Source of the DNA: Sphingomonas morindae
GTDB taxonomy: Bacteria > Pseudomonadota > Alphaproteobacteria > Sphingomonadales > Sphingomonadaceae
NCBI RefSeq assembly: GCF_023822065.1
Contig: NZ_CP084930.1
Span: forward strand, 186,001 to 250,000
Length of the DNA: 64,000 nucleotides
Reading direction: 5' to 3'
Within the stretch, counting starts at the first letter, position 1, and every line of letters begins with the position of its first letter. A model generated the notes under the pieces. It saw only the letters and a list, made by a program, of their open reading frames with translations, made no database searches and had not been told where the DNA came from. Positions 43,553 to 52,242 of this stretch are shown piece after piece. The translations under genes were made by a program, and so were the position numbers.

Positions 43553-43654
43553 ATGCATGACGGAACGGCGCTCGGCTTCCCACTCCCGGCCGGGCGCCGT
43601 TTTCCTGTGGCGGCCCGATCCCGTCCCCCGCATTTCCGCACGAGTCGAGCATGA
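43553..43654 (+). other. Possible leader peptide with hairpin before the GH18/CE4/GT2 gene
   Basis: A 33-residue frame (starting MHDGTALGFPLP) ends in TGA that overlaps the next gene's ATG (ATGA at 43651-43654). It runs through a hairpin at 43564-43601: 13-base arms (one G-U pair), a 12-base loop, then TTTT. A terminator after the SH3 gene is the simple reading; a leader attenuator is possible because translation of the small frame would disrupt the stem. Its ribosome-binding site is weak. The 208-base gap otherwise holds no clear element. Confidence 0.35.
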
Positions 43655-46600
43655 GCGAAGCGCCCGTCTTCTATGATCCCAGCGGTCGCCGGAAGCGCTG
43701 GTCGCTCCGCGCGCTCGGGCTGGTGCTGCTGGCGGTGGTCGCCGCCGCCGGCGTGTTCGCGATGACGATCGTGCATGTGCCGATCCCGCAGCCGATCGAG
43801 TTCCACGGCGAACATCCCCAGCCGCGTCCGCTGCCGGCGCAGATCGCCCATGTCGGCCGCTCGCTGAGCCGGCGCGCGCAGAAGCTGGCGGCGGCGCTCG
43901 GCGCGTGGAGCCCGCGCGCCTCGGCCGGGGCGGCGCATGTGCGCCAGACGGTGGTCGGCTTCTACGCGCCCTGGGCGGACGATTCCAAGGCGTCGCTGGT
44001 GCGCCATGTCAACCAGCTGGACTGGCTGGTGCCCGATCTGGTGAGCGTGACCGGGCCCAATCACCAGATGGTCGTGACCCAGGATCGCGTGCTGGACGCG
44101 GTGCTGCGCAACGCGACCAGCCGGCCCAAATTGCTGCCGATGGTGCAGAATGCGATCGGCGGCGTGTGGGATGGCGCGGGCGCCGCCAAGCTGCTCCACA
44201 ACCCCGCGATGCGGCACAAGCTGCTCGATCGGCTGGAGCCGGTGCTGCAACGCTTCCAGGCCGCCGGCGTCGCCTTCGACTTCGAGGATCTGCCGACCAG
44301 CGCGCAGCCCGATTATCAGCGCTTCATCGCCGAGGCCAAGGCGCGCTTCGGCCCGCGCGGGCTGCTCGTCACGCTGGCCGTGCCGGTGGGCGACGATGAT
44401 TGGAACCTGCGCGCCTATGCCCGCGCGGCCGACAAGCTGTTCATCATGGACTATGACGAACATTATCCGGAAGGCGCGCCCGGCCCGATCGCCTCGCAGA
44501 CCTGGTTCGTCGAGCAGATGCGCGCCGCGATCCGCCAGATCGGCCGCGACAAGGCGATCATCGCCATCGCCAATTACGGCTATGACTGGCCCAAGGGCCA
44601 GACCGGCGCGGTCGTGACGAACGAGGAAGCCTGGCTGACCGCGCACGACAATGGCGCCGAGATCCGCTTCGATCCGGTGAGCGGCAACGCCACCTACGCC
44701 TATGCCGATGACGATGGCGTGGCGCACACGGTGTGGCTGACCGACGCCGCCAGCGCCTGGAACCAGCTGCGCGCGGTGGACGCGCTCGGCGCCAGCGGGG
44801 TGGCGCTGTGGCGCCTCGGCTCCGAGGATTCGGGCGTGTGGAACGCGCTGCGCGGCTTCGAGACGCGCACCATCCCCGATCTATCGGAACCGCGATCGAT
44901 CGGCGACGTGGATGTGGAGGGCAATGGCGAGCTGCTGCGCATCACCGCCACCCCCACGCCCGGCCACCGCGTGATCCGCACCGATGCGCGCGGGATGATC
45001 CGCGACGAGCGCTTCACCGTCCTGCCGACGCCCTATGTCGTCACCCGCTCGGGCTATCGGCCCGGTTATGTCGCGCTCACCTTCGATGACGGCCCGGACG
45101 GCAAATGGACGCCGCGCATCCTCGACATCCTCAAGCGCGAGGGCGTGCCGGGCACCTTCTTCGTGATCGGCGAGAATGCCGTCAGCCATCCGGGGCTGCT
45201 CAACCGCATCATCGCGGAAGGGTCCGAGATCGGCAACCACAGCTACACCCATCCCAATATGGCGCTGGTCGCGCCGCGCGGGATCCGGCTGGAGCTGAAC
45301 GCCACGCAGCGGCTGATCGAGGCTTATACCGGGCGCGGCACGCGGCTGCTGCGCCTGCCCTATTTTGGCGACGCCGAGCCCACCACCGACGACGAACTCG
45401 TGCCGGCGCTGCAGGCGCAGGAGGACGGCTATCTCAATGTCGGCCTGCATGTCGACAGCGAGGACTGGCAGCGCCCCGGCGTCGCCGCCATTCTCGACAA
45501 CAGCCTGCGCGGCGTGCTCGCCTCCAACGACCAGAAATCGGGCAATGTCATCCTGCTCCACGATGCCGGCGGCGATCGCGAGCAGACGGTGGAGGCGCTG
45601 CCCACGCTGATCCACACGCTCAAGGCGCGCGGCTATCATTTCGTCACCGCCTCGGAGCTGATCGGCGTCTCGCGCGATGCCGCCATGCCGCAGATCAAGG
45701 GTGAGGATCTGCTCGCGGTGCGCGCCGATGTCGGCATCTTCCTGTTCCTCGCCGGGCTGCTCGGCCTGCTCAAATGGATCTTCTTCTTCGCCATCACGCT
45801 CGGCATCGGCCGGGCGCTGCTGCTGGCGGTACTGGCGGTGCTGGCGCGGCGCGCCGATGCGCGCGAGACGCCGCCGGCGATCGATCCTGAGCGGTTCGTC
45901 TCGGTGCTGATCCCCGCCTTCAACGAGGCGCGCGTGATCGAATCCTCGGTGCGCCGGGTGCTGGCGAGCACGGGGGTGCGGCTGGAGGTGATCGTCGTCG
46001 ACGACGGATCGACCGACGAGACGAGCGCGATCGTCGACCAGGCCTTTGCCGGCGATCCGCGCGTGCGGCTGCTGACGCTGACCAATGGCGGCAAGGCGCG
46101 CGCGCTCAACCAGGCGCTGGCGCTGGCCCGAGGGGATGTCGTCGTCGCGCTCGATGCGGACACCCAGTTCGAGCCGGAGACCATCGCCCGGCTGGCGCGC
46201 TGGTTCGCCGATCCCGAGATCGGCGCCGTCGCGGGCAACGCCAAGGTGGGCAACCGCGTCAATCTCGTCACCCGCTGGCAGGCGGTGGAATATGTGACCG
46301 CCCAGAATCTGGAACGGCGCGCGCTGACCCGCTTCGACGCCATCACCGTGGTGCCGGGCGCGGTGGGCGCATGGCGGCGCGCGGCGCTGGATCAGGTCGG
46401 GGGCTATCCGGTGGATACGCTGGCCGAGGATCAGGATCTCACCATCGCCATCCAGCGCGCCGGCTGGCAGGTGGCCTATGATGTCGACGCGGTCGCCTGG
46501 ACCGAGGCGCCCGAAACCTTCCGCGCGCTCGCCCGCCAGCGCTTCCGCTGGGCGTTCGGCACGCTGCAATGCCTGTGGAAGCACCGCGCCATCCTGCGCA

Positions 46601-47007
46601 CGCGCAAGCCGCCGGGCCTGGCGCTGGTCGGCCTGCCCCAGGCCTGGCTGTTCCAGATCATCTTCGCGGCGATTTCGCCGATCATCGATCTCGCGCTGGG
46701 CATCAGCATCGTCTCCACCATCGTCCGCGTCCACCAGCATGGCTGGGCGCAGACGCAGAGCGACGTGCTGCGCATGGGCCTCTACTGGATGGCCTTCACC
46801 AGCATCGATCTGCTCTGCGGCTGGATCGCCTATCGGCTGGAGCCGCGCCGCACCCGTTATCCGGCGCTGCTGCTGCTGGCGCAGCGCTTCGTCTACCGCC
46901 AGCTGATGTATTCGGTGGTGCTGCGCGCGATCGGCGCGGCGCTCTCGGGTCCGTGGGTCGGCTGGGGCAAGCTGCAGCGCACCGGCCGGGTCGACGTGGC
47001 CGGCTGA
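43651..47007 (+). CDS. Trifunctional GH18-like / CE4 deacetylase / GT2 glycosyltransferase
   Basis: An 1118-residue membrane protein. After an N-terminal transmembrane helix (about 21-43) comes a GH18-like barrel (about 95-410) with a modified motif AFDFEDLP near residue 210. A polysaccharide deacetylase domain follows (about 470-685): metal-binding LTFDDGPD, NHSYTHPN and RLPYFGDAEP. Transmembrane helices lie at about 698-735. A processive GT2 domain follows (about 750-985) with LIPAFNE, VVDDGSTD, DADTQ, AEDQD and QRFRW, and C-terminal helices complete it. The set matches the jobs of PgaB and PgaC in poly-GlcNAc synthesis, but in one chain. No export porin is nearby. Substrate and direction are inferred. 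Confidence 0.9.
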   Translation: MSEAPVFYDPSGRRKRWSLRALGLVLLAVVAAAGVFAMTIVHVPIPQPIEFHGEHPQPRPLPAQIAHVGRSLSRRAQKLAAALGAWSPRASAGAAHVRQTVVGFYAPWADDSKASLVRHVNQLDWLVPDLVSVTGPNHQMVVTQDRVLDAVLRNATSRPKLLPMVQNAIGGVWDGAGAAKLLHNPAMRHKLLDRLEPVLQRFQAAGVAFDFEDLPTSAQPDYQRFIAEAKARFGPRGLLVTLAVPVGDDDWNLRAYARAADKLFIMDYDEHYPEGAPGPIASQTWFVEQMRAAIRQIGRDKAIIAIANYGYDWPKGQTGAVVTNEEAWLTAHDNGAEIRFDPVSGNATYAYADDDGVAHTVWLTDAASAWNQLRAVDALGASGVALWRLGSEDSGVWNALRGFETRTIPDLSEPRSIGDVDVEGNGELLRITATPTPGHRVIRTDARGMIRDERFTVLPTPYVVTRSGYRPGYVALTFDDGPDGKWTPRILDILKREGVPGTFFVIGENAVSHPGLLNRIIAEGSEIGNHSYTHPNMALVAPRGIRLELNATQRLIEAYTGRGTRLLRLPYFGDAEPTTDDELVPALQAQEDGYLNVGLHVDSEDWQRPGVAAILDNSLRGVLASNDQKSGNVILLHDAGGDREQTVEALPTLIHTLKARGYHFVTASELIGVSRDAAMPQIKGEDLLAVRADVGIFLFLAGLLGLLKWIFFFAITLGIGRALLLAVLAVLARRADARETPPAIDPERFVSVLIPAFNEARVIESSVRRVLASTGVRLEVIVVDDGSTDETSAIVDQAFAGDPRVRLLTLTNGGKARALNQALALARGDVVVALDADTQFEPETIARLARWFADPEIGAVAGNAKVGNRVNLVTRWQAVEYVTAQNLERRALTRFDAITVVPGAVGAWRRAALDQVGGYPVDTLAEDQDLTIAIQRAGWQVAYDVDAVAWTEAPETFRALARQRFRWAFGTLQCLWKHRAILRTRKPPGLALVGLPQAWLFQIIFAAISPIIDLALGISIVSTIVRVHQHGWAQTQSDVLRMGLYWMAFTSIDLLCGWIAYRLEPRRTRYPALLLLAQRFVYRQLMYSVVLRAIGAALSGPWVGWGKLQRTGRVDVAG

Positions 47008-47017
47008 GCGGCGACGC

Positions 47018-48367
47018 TCAGGCGGGCAGCCGCAGCGTCACCGCCAGCCCCGGCGCGCGATCGCCCAGCGTGATCGTGCCGCCATGGAGCCGCGCGACGG
47101 CGGCGGCGAGCGACAGGCCGAGCCCCGCCCCGCTCACCGAACGGGCGGGATCGAGGCGACCGAAGCGGCGCAGCGCCTCCTCGCGGCGATCGGCGGGGAT
47201 GCCGGGGCCGTCATCCTCCACGCGGATCGCGACCGCGCCCTCCTCGGCGGTGACGGTCAGGCCGATGGCGCCGCCGGGCCGGCCATATTTCATGGCATTG
47301 TCGACGAGATTGGCGATCGCCTGGCCGAGCAGCTCGCGATGCACCGGGGCGCGCGCGCTGCCTTCGGCCTGCAGGCTGAAGCCGCGTTCCTCGGCCAGCG
47401 GGCCGTACATCTCGACCAGATCCTCGATCATCCGGCCGAGATCGGTGTCGATCAGCCGGTCGCGCCCGATCCCGGCTTCGGCACGGCTGATCTCGAGCGC
47501 GGTGGTGAGCATGGCGAGCAACGTCTCCGCCTCGGCCGAGACCCGCTCCAGCGCGCCCAGCGCGGCCTCGTCGCCCGTCTCGCGCATCGCCCGTTCCACC
47601 GTCGCCCGCAGGCGGGTGAGCGGCGAGCGCAGATCATGGGCCAGCGAATCGGTCACCATGCGCAGCTCGGAGACCAGCGCCTCGATCCGGCCGAGCATCA
47701 GGTTGATGGCACCCGCCAGCTCGGCGAAGGCATCGCCCGTCTCGTCCTCCACCGGGACGCGCCGGCTAAGCTCGCCCTGCGCCACCGCGCGCGCCGTTTC
47801 GGCGATGCGCTCCACCCGGCTCGTCACCACGCGCGTCGCCACCACGGCGCCGAGCAGCGCCAGCGGAATGGTGAGCGACAGCGCCGCGACGAGCGCCTCG
47901 CCCGTCAGCCGGCGGATATGAAGATCGCGCTCGATGACATGGCCGACGAGCAGGTGCGAGCCGTCGGGCAGGCTGGTGGTGACGATGCCGATCCGCTCGG
48001 GCGTGGCGCGCCCCATGCGGTACAGCGTATAGACCTGCCAGCCCGACCGGAACGCCACCGGCGGCGGCCAGTCGGCGATATTGCCGGCGAGATGATTGCC
48101 GTCGGGATCGTCGAACAGCACCGCGGCATCGTGCGCGCCGAGGCTGGCGAGCCGCGAGGGGATGAGCTTGCGCAGTCCGGCCGTCCCTTCCTCGCGCCAA
48201 TCGGCGACGAAATCGTCGCGCAGCGCCTCGGCCAGCGCCTGCGAGCTGCGTTCCAGCTCGTCCGCGATCACATAGCGCACGAACAGCAGCAGCGAGCCGG
48301 CCAGCACCAGCTGCACCGCGAAGACCAGAGCGAAGAAGCGCAGGCTGGACGAGCGCAGCAGCCGCAC
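47018..48367 (-). CDS. Two-component sensor histidine kinase
   Basis: A 449-residue sensor kinase with an N-terminal transmembrane helix (about 8-30), a periplasmic domain of about 130 residues, a second helix (about 160-182), HAMP (VTSRVERIAETARAVAQGELS), a HisKA domain with His at about 244 (LAHDLRSPLTRLR) and a HATPase with NLVDNAMKYG, DDGPGIP and GAGLGLSL. The start is GTG at 48367, 4 bases after the response regulator stop. The stimulus is unknown. Confidence 0.9.
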   Translation of the reverse strand: MRLLRSSSLRFFALVFAVQLVLAGSLLLFVRYVIADELERSSQALAEALRDDFVADWREEGTAGLRKLIPSRLASLGAHDAAVLFDDPDGNHLAGNIADWPPPVAFRSGWQVYTLYRMGRATPERIGIVTTSLPDGSHLLVGHVIERDLHIRRLTGEALVAALSLTIPLALLGAVVATRVVTSRVERIAETARAVAQGELSRRVPVEDETGDAFAELAGAINLMLGRIEALVSELRMVTDSLAHDLRSPLTRLRATVERAMRETGDEAALGALERVSAEAETLLAMLTTALEISRAEAGIGRDRLIDTDLGRMIEDLVEMYGPLAEERGFSLQAEGSARAPVHRELLGQAIANLVDNAMKYGRPGGAIGLTVTAEEGAVAIRVEDDGPGIPADRREEALRRFGRLDPARSVSGAGLGLSLAAAVARLHGGTITLGDRAPGLAVTLRLPA

Positions 48368-48371
48368 GCGC

Positions 48372-49058
48372 CTAGCTGTCCACCGCCAGCCGATAGCCGG
48401 CGCCGCGCACGGTGTGGATCAGCGGCGCCGCCTCGCCGTCATCGATCTTGCGGCGCAGCCGGCTGACATGCACGTCGATCACGTTGGTGCCGGGATCGAA
48501 ATGATAGTCCCACACGCCTTCCAGCAACATGGTGCGCGTGACGACCTGCTCCTTGTGGCGCAGCAGATATTCGAGCAGCCGGAATTCGCGCGGCTGGAGA
48601 TCGATCGCGCGCTGGCCGCGCCGCACCTTGCGCGACAGCAGATCCATTTCGAGATCGCCGCAGCCGAGCCGCGTGGTCGGCTGCGCGCCGCCGCCGCCCC
48701 GCCGCAGCATCAGCCGCAGCCGCGCCAGCAATTCGGCGAAGGCGAAGGGCTTGGTGAGATAATCGTCCGAGCCTGCGGTGAGGCCGGCGACGCGATCGTC
48801 CACCGCCGCGAGCGCGGAGAGCATCAGCACGGGCGTGTGGATGCCGCCGGCACGCAGCGCGCCCAGCACGGCCATGCCATCCATGCCCGGCAGCATGCGA
48901 TCGAGGATGATCGCGTCATAGCCGCCATCGGTGGCGTGGAACAGGCCGTCCCGCCCGGTGGCGGCCTGGTCCACCGTCATCCCCTCCTCGACCAGGCCCT
49001 TGGCAACATAGGCGGCGGTTTGAGGATCGTCCTCAATCAGAAGGATCTTGTGGGTCAT
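48372..49058 (-). CDS. OmpR/PhoB-family response regulator
   Basis: A 228-residue transcription factor with a receiver (Asp in AIILDRMLPGMDG, about residue 53; Lys in LTKPFAF) and a winged-helix DNA-binding domain (ending GTNVIDVHVSRLRRKID and HTVRGAGYRLA). It closely resembles the metal or antibiotic-type regulators by eye, but target genes are not evident. Its start overlaps the 3' end of the PDZ gene by 26 bases, so all three genes PDZ-RR-HK form a unit. Confidence 0.92.
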   Translation of the reverse strand: MTHKILLIEDDPQTAAYVAKGLVEEGMTVDQAATGRDGLFHATDGGYDAIILDRMLPGMDGMAVLGALRAGGIHTPVLMLSALAAVDDRVAGLTAGSDDYLTKPFAFAELLARLRLMLRRGGGGAQPTTRLGCGDLEMDLLSRKVRRGQRAIDLQPREFRLLEYLLRHKEQVVTRTMLLEGVWDYHFDPGTNVIDVHVSRLRRKIDDGEAAPLIHTVRGAGYRLAVDS

Positions 49059-49491
49059 GCGCGGTGTTGGACACCTCCGTCACAAGGGTGTCGACCGGTT
49101 CGGCCCGATCGATCGCCACCGTCCATACCGCGTTTCCACGCACGATATGAAGGGCAAGCTGGCGCGCGCGCTGGCGGGCGTGCAGCACCGCCGCGATTCC
49201 CGCGACGCTGTGCACCGGGCGCCCGTCCACCGCCGCGATATGATCGCCCACCCGCACGCCGCGCTGCTCGGCCTCGCTGGCCGAGCGCAGGCTCGTCACC
49301 ACCGGCATCTGCGCGGGATCGTCCACCAGCGTCACGCCCGGCACCAGCGGCCCGGACAGGATCGGCCGGGCCCGGTTGGCGAGACGATGCTCGGTCCACA
49401 GGCCGATCGCGAGCGCGGCGACGAGGCAGATCGCCGCCGTCCACAAGGTCGGCCGCGCCGATCCCCGCCCGTGTCGATGTCCCACGCCCAT
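49033..49491 (-). CDS. Membrane-anchored small PDZ protein
   Basis: A 152-residue protein with an N-terminal transmembrane anchor (about residues 15-31) and a PDZ-like domain (about 60-135; RSASEAEQRGVRVGDHIAAVDGRPV). The body should lie in the periplasm. It has no protease domain, so it is probably a regulatory or sensory partner of the two-component system encoded directly downstream with overlap. Confidence 0.78.
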   Translation of the reverse strand: MGVGHRHGRGSARPTLWTAAICLVAALAIGLWTEHRLANRARPILSGPLVPGVTLVDDPAQMPVVTSLRSASEAEQRGVRVGDHIAAVDGRPVHSVAGIAAVLHARQRARQLALHIVRGNAVWTVAIDRAEPVDTLVTEVSNTAHDPQDPSD

Positions 49492-49528
49492 TCCGCCACA
49501 ATGCCGTCCAGGCCACTTCGGCGCGATG

Positions 49529-49560
49529 GGGGCGGCATGACTAATTTGTCATGCCGCCCC
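49529..49560 (-). terminator. Hairpin between the flavoprotein and PDZ genes
   Basis: A perfect 12-base-pair stem (GGGGCGGCATGA with its complement) with an 8-base loop lies just after the nitronate monooxygenase-like stop and before the PDZ gene. It lacks a T-run on the minus strand, so termination would be partial. Confidence 0.45.
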
Positions 49561-49566
49561 GGCCGC

Positions 49567-50970
49567 TTAGTCCCCGGTCAGGATGCGATCGACGAGCTGC
49601 TTCACGCTCGGCACGAAGCCGTTCGAGTAGAAGGGATCCTGACGGAAGCGATAGGCGGCGTGGCCGGCGAACATGAGGTTGCGCTCGACATCGCCGCCAT
49701 GGGCGATGTCCTGCAGCGTCTTCTGGATGCAGAAGCTGCGCGGATCGGCGAGCCGGCCGGTGGAATTCACCTCATTGTCCGCCCAGGAGGAGAAGCTGCA
49801 CTGGCTGAGGCAGCCCATGCAGTCGGTCTGGTCCTTGCGGATCGTCTTCATTTCCTCGGGCGTCACGAAGACGAGCGTATTGTCCGGCGTCTTGAGCGCC
49901 ATGGTATAGCCGAGGCCATACCATTCGCGGGCGCGCTGGAGATCGCCCAGCGTCACCCAGAAGCTCTTGCCCTTGACGCCGACATCGAGCTGGAACTGGT
50001 GGTCGCCCGCCGCCTGGGTGGAAAAGGGCACCTGCCGCTCCGAGCGCGCTTCCAGCTCGCGCAGGAAGGGATTGCGCACCGCCGAGGAATAGAAGCCGGT
50101 CGGCGAGAAGCGGTGCAGCAGCACATCGCCCTCGTCCAGCGTCATAAGCCGCTGCTTCCACGCCTCGGGGATCGGGCTTTCCTGGGTGAGCAGCGGACGG
50201 GTGCCGAACTGGAAGGCGATGCGGCCAAGCTCCGGATTGTCGATCCAGTCGTTCCACTCGCGTAGGAACCAGACATTGCCCGCCATGACGATCGGCGTCT
50301 CGTCGGGAATGCCGCCCTCGCGCATCGTGTCGCGCAGCGCCTTCACGCGCGGATAGGGATCCTCGGGGCGGAGCGGATCCTCGGCGTTGGACAGGCCGTT
50401 ATGGCCGCCCGCCTTCCAGGGATCCTCGTACACCACCGCCGCCAGCCATTCCGCCGCCTTGGAATAGGCGCGCTTCCAGAGCGCGCGGAAGGCGCGGCCC
50501 GAGGAGACGATCGGCAGGTAGGAGACATTGTAGGAGGCGGCGATCTCGGACAGCTTGTACGGCATGCCGGCGCCGCAGGTGACGCCCGAGACGAGGCCGC
50601 GCGTGCGCTCCAGCACGCCGTGCAGCACGCGCTGCGCGCCGCCCATCTCCCACAGCACGTTGATGTTGATCGCGCCGCGCCCGGAGGCGTGCTCATAGGC
50701 GCGCCGCACCTGCTCCACCGCGCCATCGATGGCGTATTGGATCAGTTCCTCGTGCCGCTCGCGCCGGGTGAGGGCGCGGTAGATTTGCGGGATGATACGG
50801 CCTTCGGGATCGTAGCTGTCCGCATTGACGGCCGAGACGGTTCCGATGCCGCCCGCCGCCGCCCAGGCGCCCGAGCTCAAATGGTTGGTCGCGGAGACGC
50901 CCTTGCCGCCTTCAACCAGCGGCCACACCTCGCGGCCGCCGTAAAGGATCGGCCGTAAACCTTTGAACAC
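49567..50970 (-). CDS. Large nitronate monooxygenase-like flavoprotein with Cys cluster
   Basis: A 467-residue FMN-type TIM-barrel protein related to nitronate monooxygenase. The N terminus (MFKGLRPILYGGREVWPLVE) and GGKGVSATNHLSSGAWAAAGG match the family. Unusually, the C-terminal quarter carries CMGCLSQC (about residues 407-414) and a further Cys near 437, suggesting an Fe-S or zinc site absent from the small enzymes. GTG 50970 was chosen because GGAG lies 8 bases upstream; a TTG at 50982 is in frame. Substrate unknown; enoyl-reductase-like roles are possible. Confidence 0.8.
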   Translation of the reverse strand: MFKGLRPILYGGREVWPLVEGGKGVSATNHLSSGAWAAAGGIGTVSAVNADSYDPEGRIIPQIYRALTRRERHEELIQYAIDGAVEQVRRAYEHASGRGAININVLWEMGGAQRVLHGVLERTRGLVSGVTCGAGMPYKLSEIAASYNVSYLPIVSSGRAFRALWKRAYSKAAEWLAAVVYEDPWKAGGHNGLSNAEDPLRPEDPYPRVKALRDTMREGGIPDETPIVMAGNVWFLREWNDWIDNPELGRIAFQFGTRPLLTQESPIPEAWKQRLMTLDEGDVLLHRFSPTGFYSSAVRNPFLRELEARSERQVPFSTQAAGDHQFQLDVGVKGKSFWVTLGDLQRAREWYGLGYTMALKTPDNTLVFVTPEEMKTIRKDQTDCMGCLSQCSFSSWADNEVNSTGRLADPRSFCIQKTLQDIAHGGDVERNLMFAGHAAYRFRQDPFYSNGFVPSVKQLVDRILTGD

Positions 50971-51045
50971 CTGTTTCTCCAACCGAAACGTCCTGGAACC
51001 CTGCCGGTCTTCCTAACAGAAAGCCCGCAGCGATGCGCTAGATAG

Positions 51046-52179
51046 TTAGCCTAAGACGCCAGGGCGACCCAAGGCGCTTCCGTAGAGCGCCCGGTAGGCG
51101 CCGATCATCGCGTCCTCGCCATATTGCGACCAGGCCTCGGCCCGGTTGGCGCCGCCGAGGCGATGGCGCAGATCGCGGCTGGCGACGAGCCGCGCGAGCG
51201 CCTCGCCCAGCCCCTCGGCATCACCCGGCGCGGCGAGCAGGCGGCGATTGGGTTCGGCCACCATCGCCGCGACATCGCCGACGCGCGTCGCCGCCACCGG
51301 CAGGCCCGCCGCCATCGCCTCGACCAGCGCGATCGGGAATTGCTCGCTGTCCGACGACAGGGCGAAGATGTCGAAATGGCCGATGTAGCGGGCGGGATCG
51401 GGCAGGAAGCCAGGCAGCAGCACGCGATCCGCCACGCCCGCCGCCGCCGCCGCCGCGCGGATCGCCTCGCGCTCGGGCCCCTCGCCCACGATCACCAGCC
51501 GCGCCTGCCCGCCGGCGGCGGCGAAGGCGCGCACCAGCAGCGGCAGATTCTTGACCGCCCGCAGCCCCGCCATGGTGCCGATCACCACCTCGCCCGGCAT
51601 GCGGCGGAAGCCAGGAATCGCGTCGGGCTCGGGCTGGCCCGCGAACCGCTCAAGCGGCACGCCGTTGGCGATGCGCCGGAGCCGCGCCGCCGGCTGGCGC
51701 CAGCTGCCGCGCGCCACCGTCTCGAGCGTCGCCGAGGGAACCACCAGCGCCAGCGCGGTGGCGAGCGCGGCGCGCCGGAAATAGACGCGGCGACGCTTCT
51801 GGCCGGCCAGCTCGTCGCTGTTGAAGCCGTCCTCGTGATGGATCAGCGGCGGCAGGCCCAGCGTGCGCGCGAACAGGCGATGCGCCATCACCCCGTCCAT
51901 CGCGCCCCAATTATAGCTGAGCACCAGATCGAAGCCGCGCATGAAGCGGGCGATCTGCCAATAGCGACGCGGCGCCGGCAGCCCCGCCAGCGAGGGCGCC
52001 GCCGGATACTCGACCGCGACATCCGGCGCGATCAGCGCGCGCGCCCCCAGCGCGCCGGGCACGGCGCTGAGCACGGCGTGGCGGGCATGATCGCCAAAGG
52101 CGTTCATCAGGCGCACCGCGCGGCTTTCCTTGCCGCCCGGCGCGAAGGTGGAGTGGAGGTGGAGAAGACGCACGGACAT
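51046..52179 (-). CDS. GT4-family glycosyltransferase
   Basis: A 377-residue GT-B glycosyltransferase with a GT4 nucleotide-sugar pocket: GLRAVKNLPLLVRAFA, VIVGEGPEREAIRAAA, and EQFPIALVEAMAAGLPVAATRVGDV with the E-x7-E type motif. The N-terminal domain (MSVRLLHLHSTFAPGGKESRAVR) has the usual acceptor-site Gly-Gly. It appears to be a lone gene. A role in exopolysaccharide or glycolipid synthesis is likely, but the acceptor is not visible. Confidence 0.87.
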   Translation of the reverse strand: MSVRLLHLHSTFAPGGKESRAVRLMNAFGDHARHAVLSAVPGALGARALIAPDVAVEYPAAPSLAGLPAPRRYWQIARFMRGFDLVLSYNWGAMDGVMAHRLFARTLGLPPLIHHEDGFNSDELAGQKRRRVYFRRAALATALALVVPSATLETVARGSWRQPAARLRRIANGVPLERFAGQPEPDAIPGFRRMPGEVVIGTMAGLRAVKNLPLLVRAFAAAGGQARLVIVGEGPEREAIRAAAAAAGVADRVLLPGFLPDPARYIGHFDIFALSSDSEQFPIALVEAMAAGLPVAATRVGDVAAMVAEPNRRLLAAPGDAEGLGEALARLVASRDLRHRLGGANRAEAWSQYGEDAMIGAYRALYGSALGRPGVLG

Positions 52180-52242
52180 GATCGGAAGGCGTATAGGCGC
52201 TCGGTTCTTAACGGGCCGTGGCCGGGCCCTGGGCAAAAGCCC

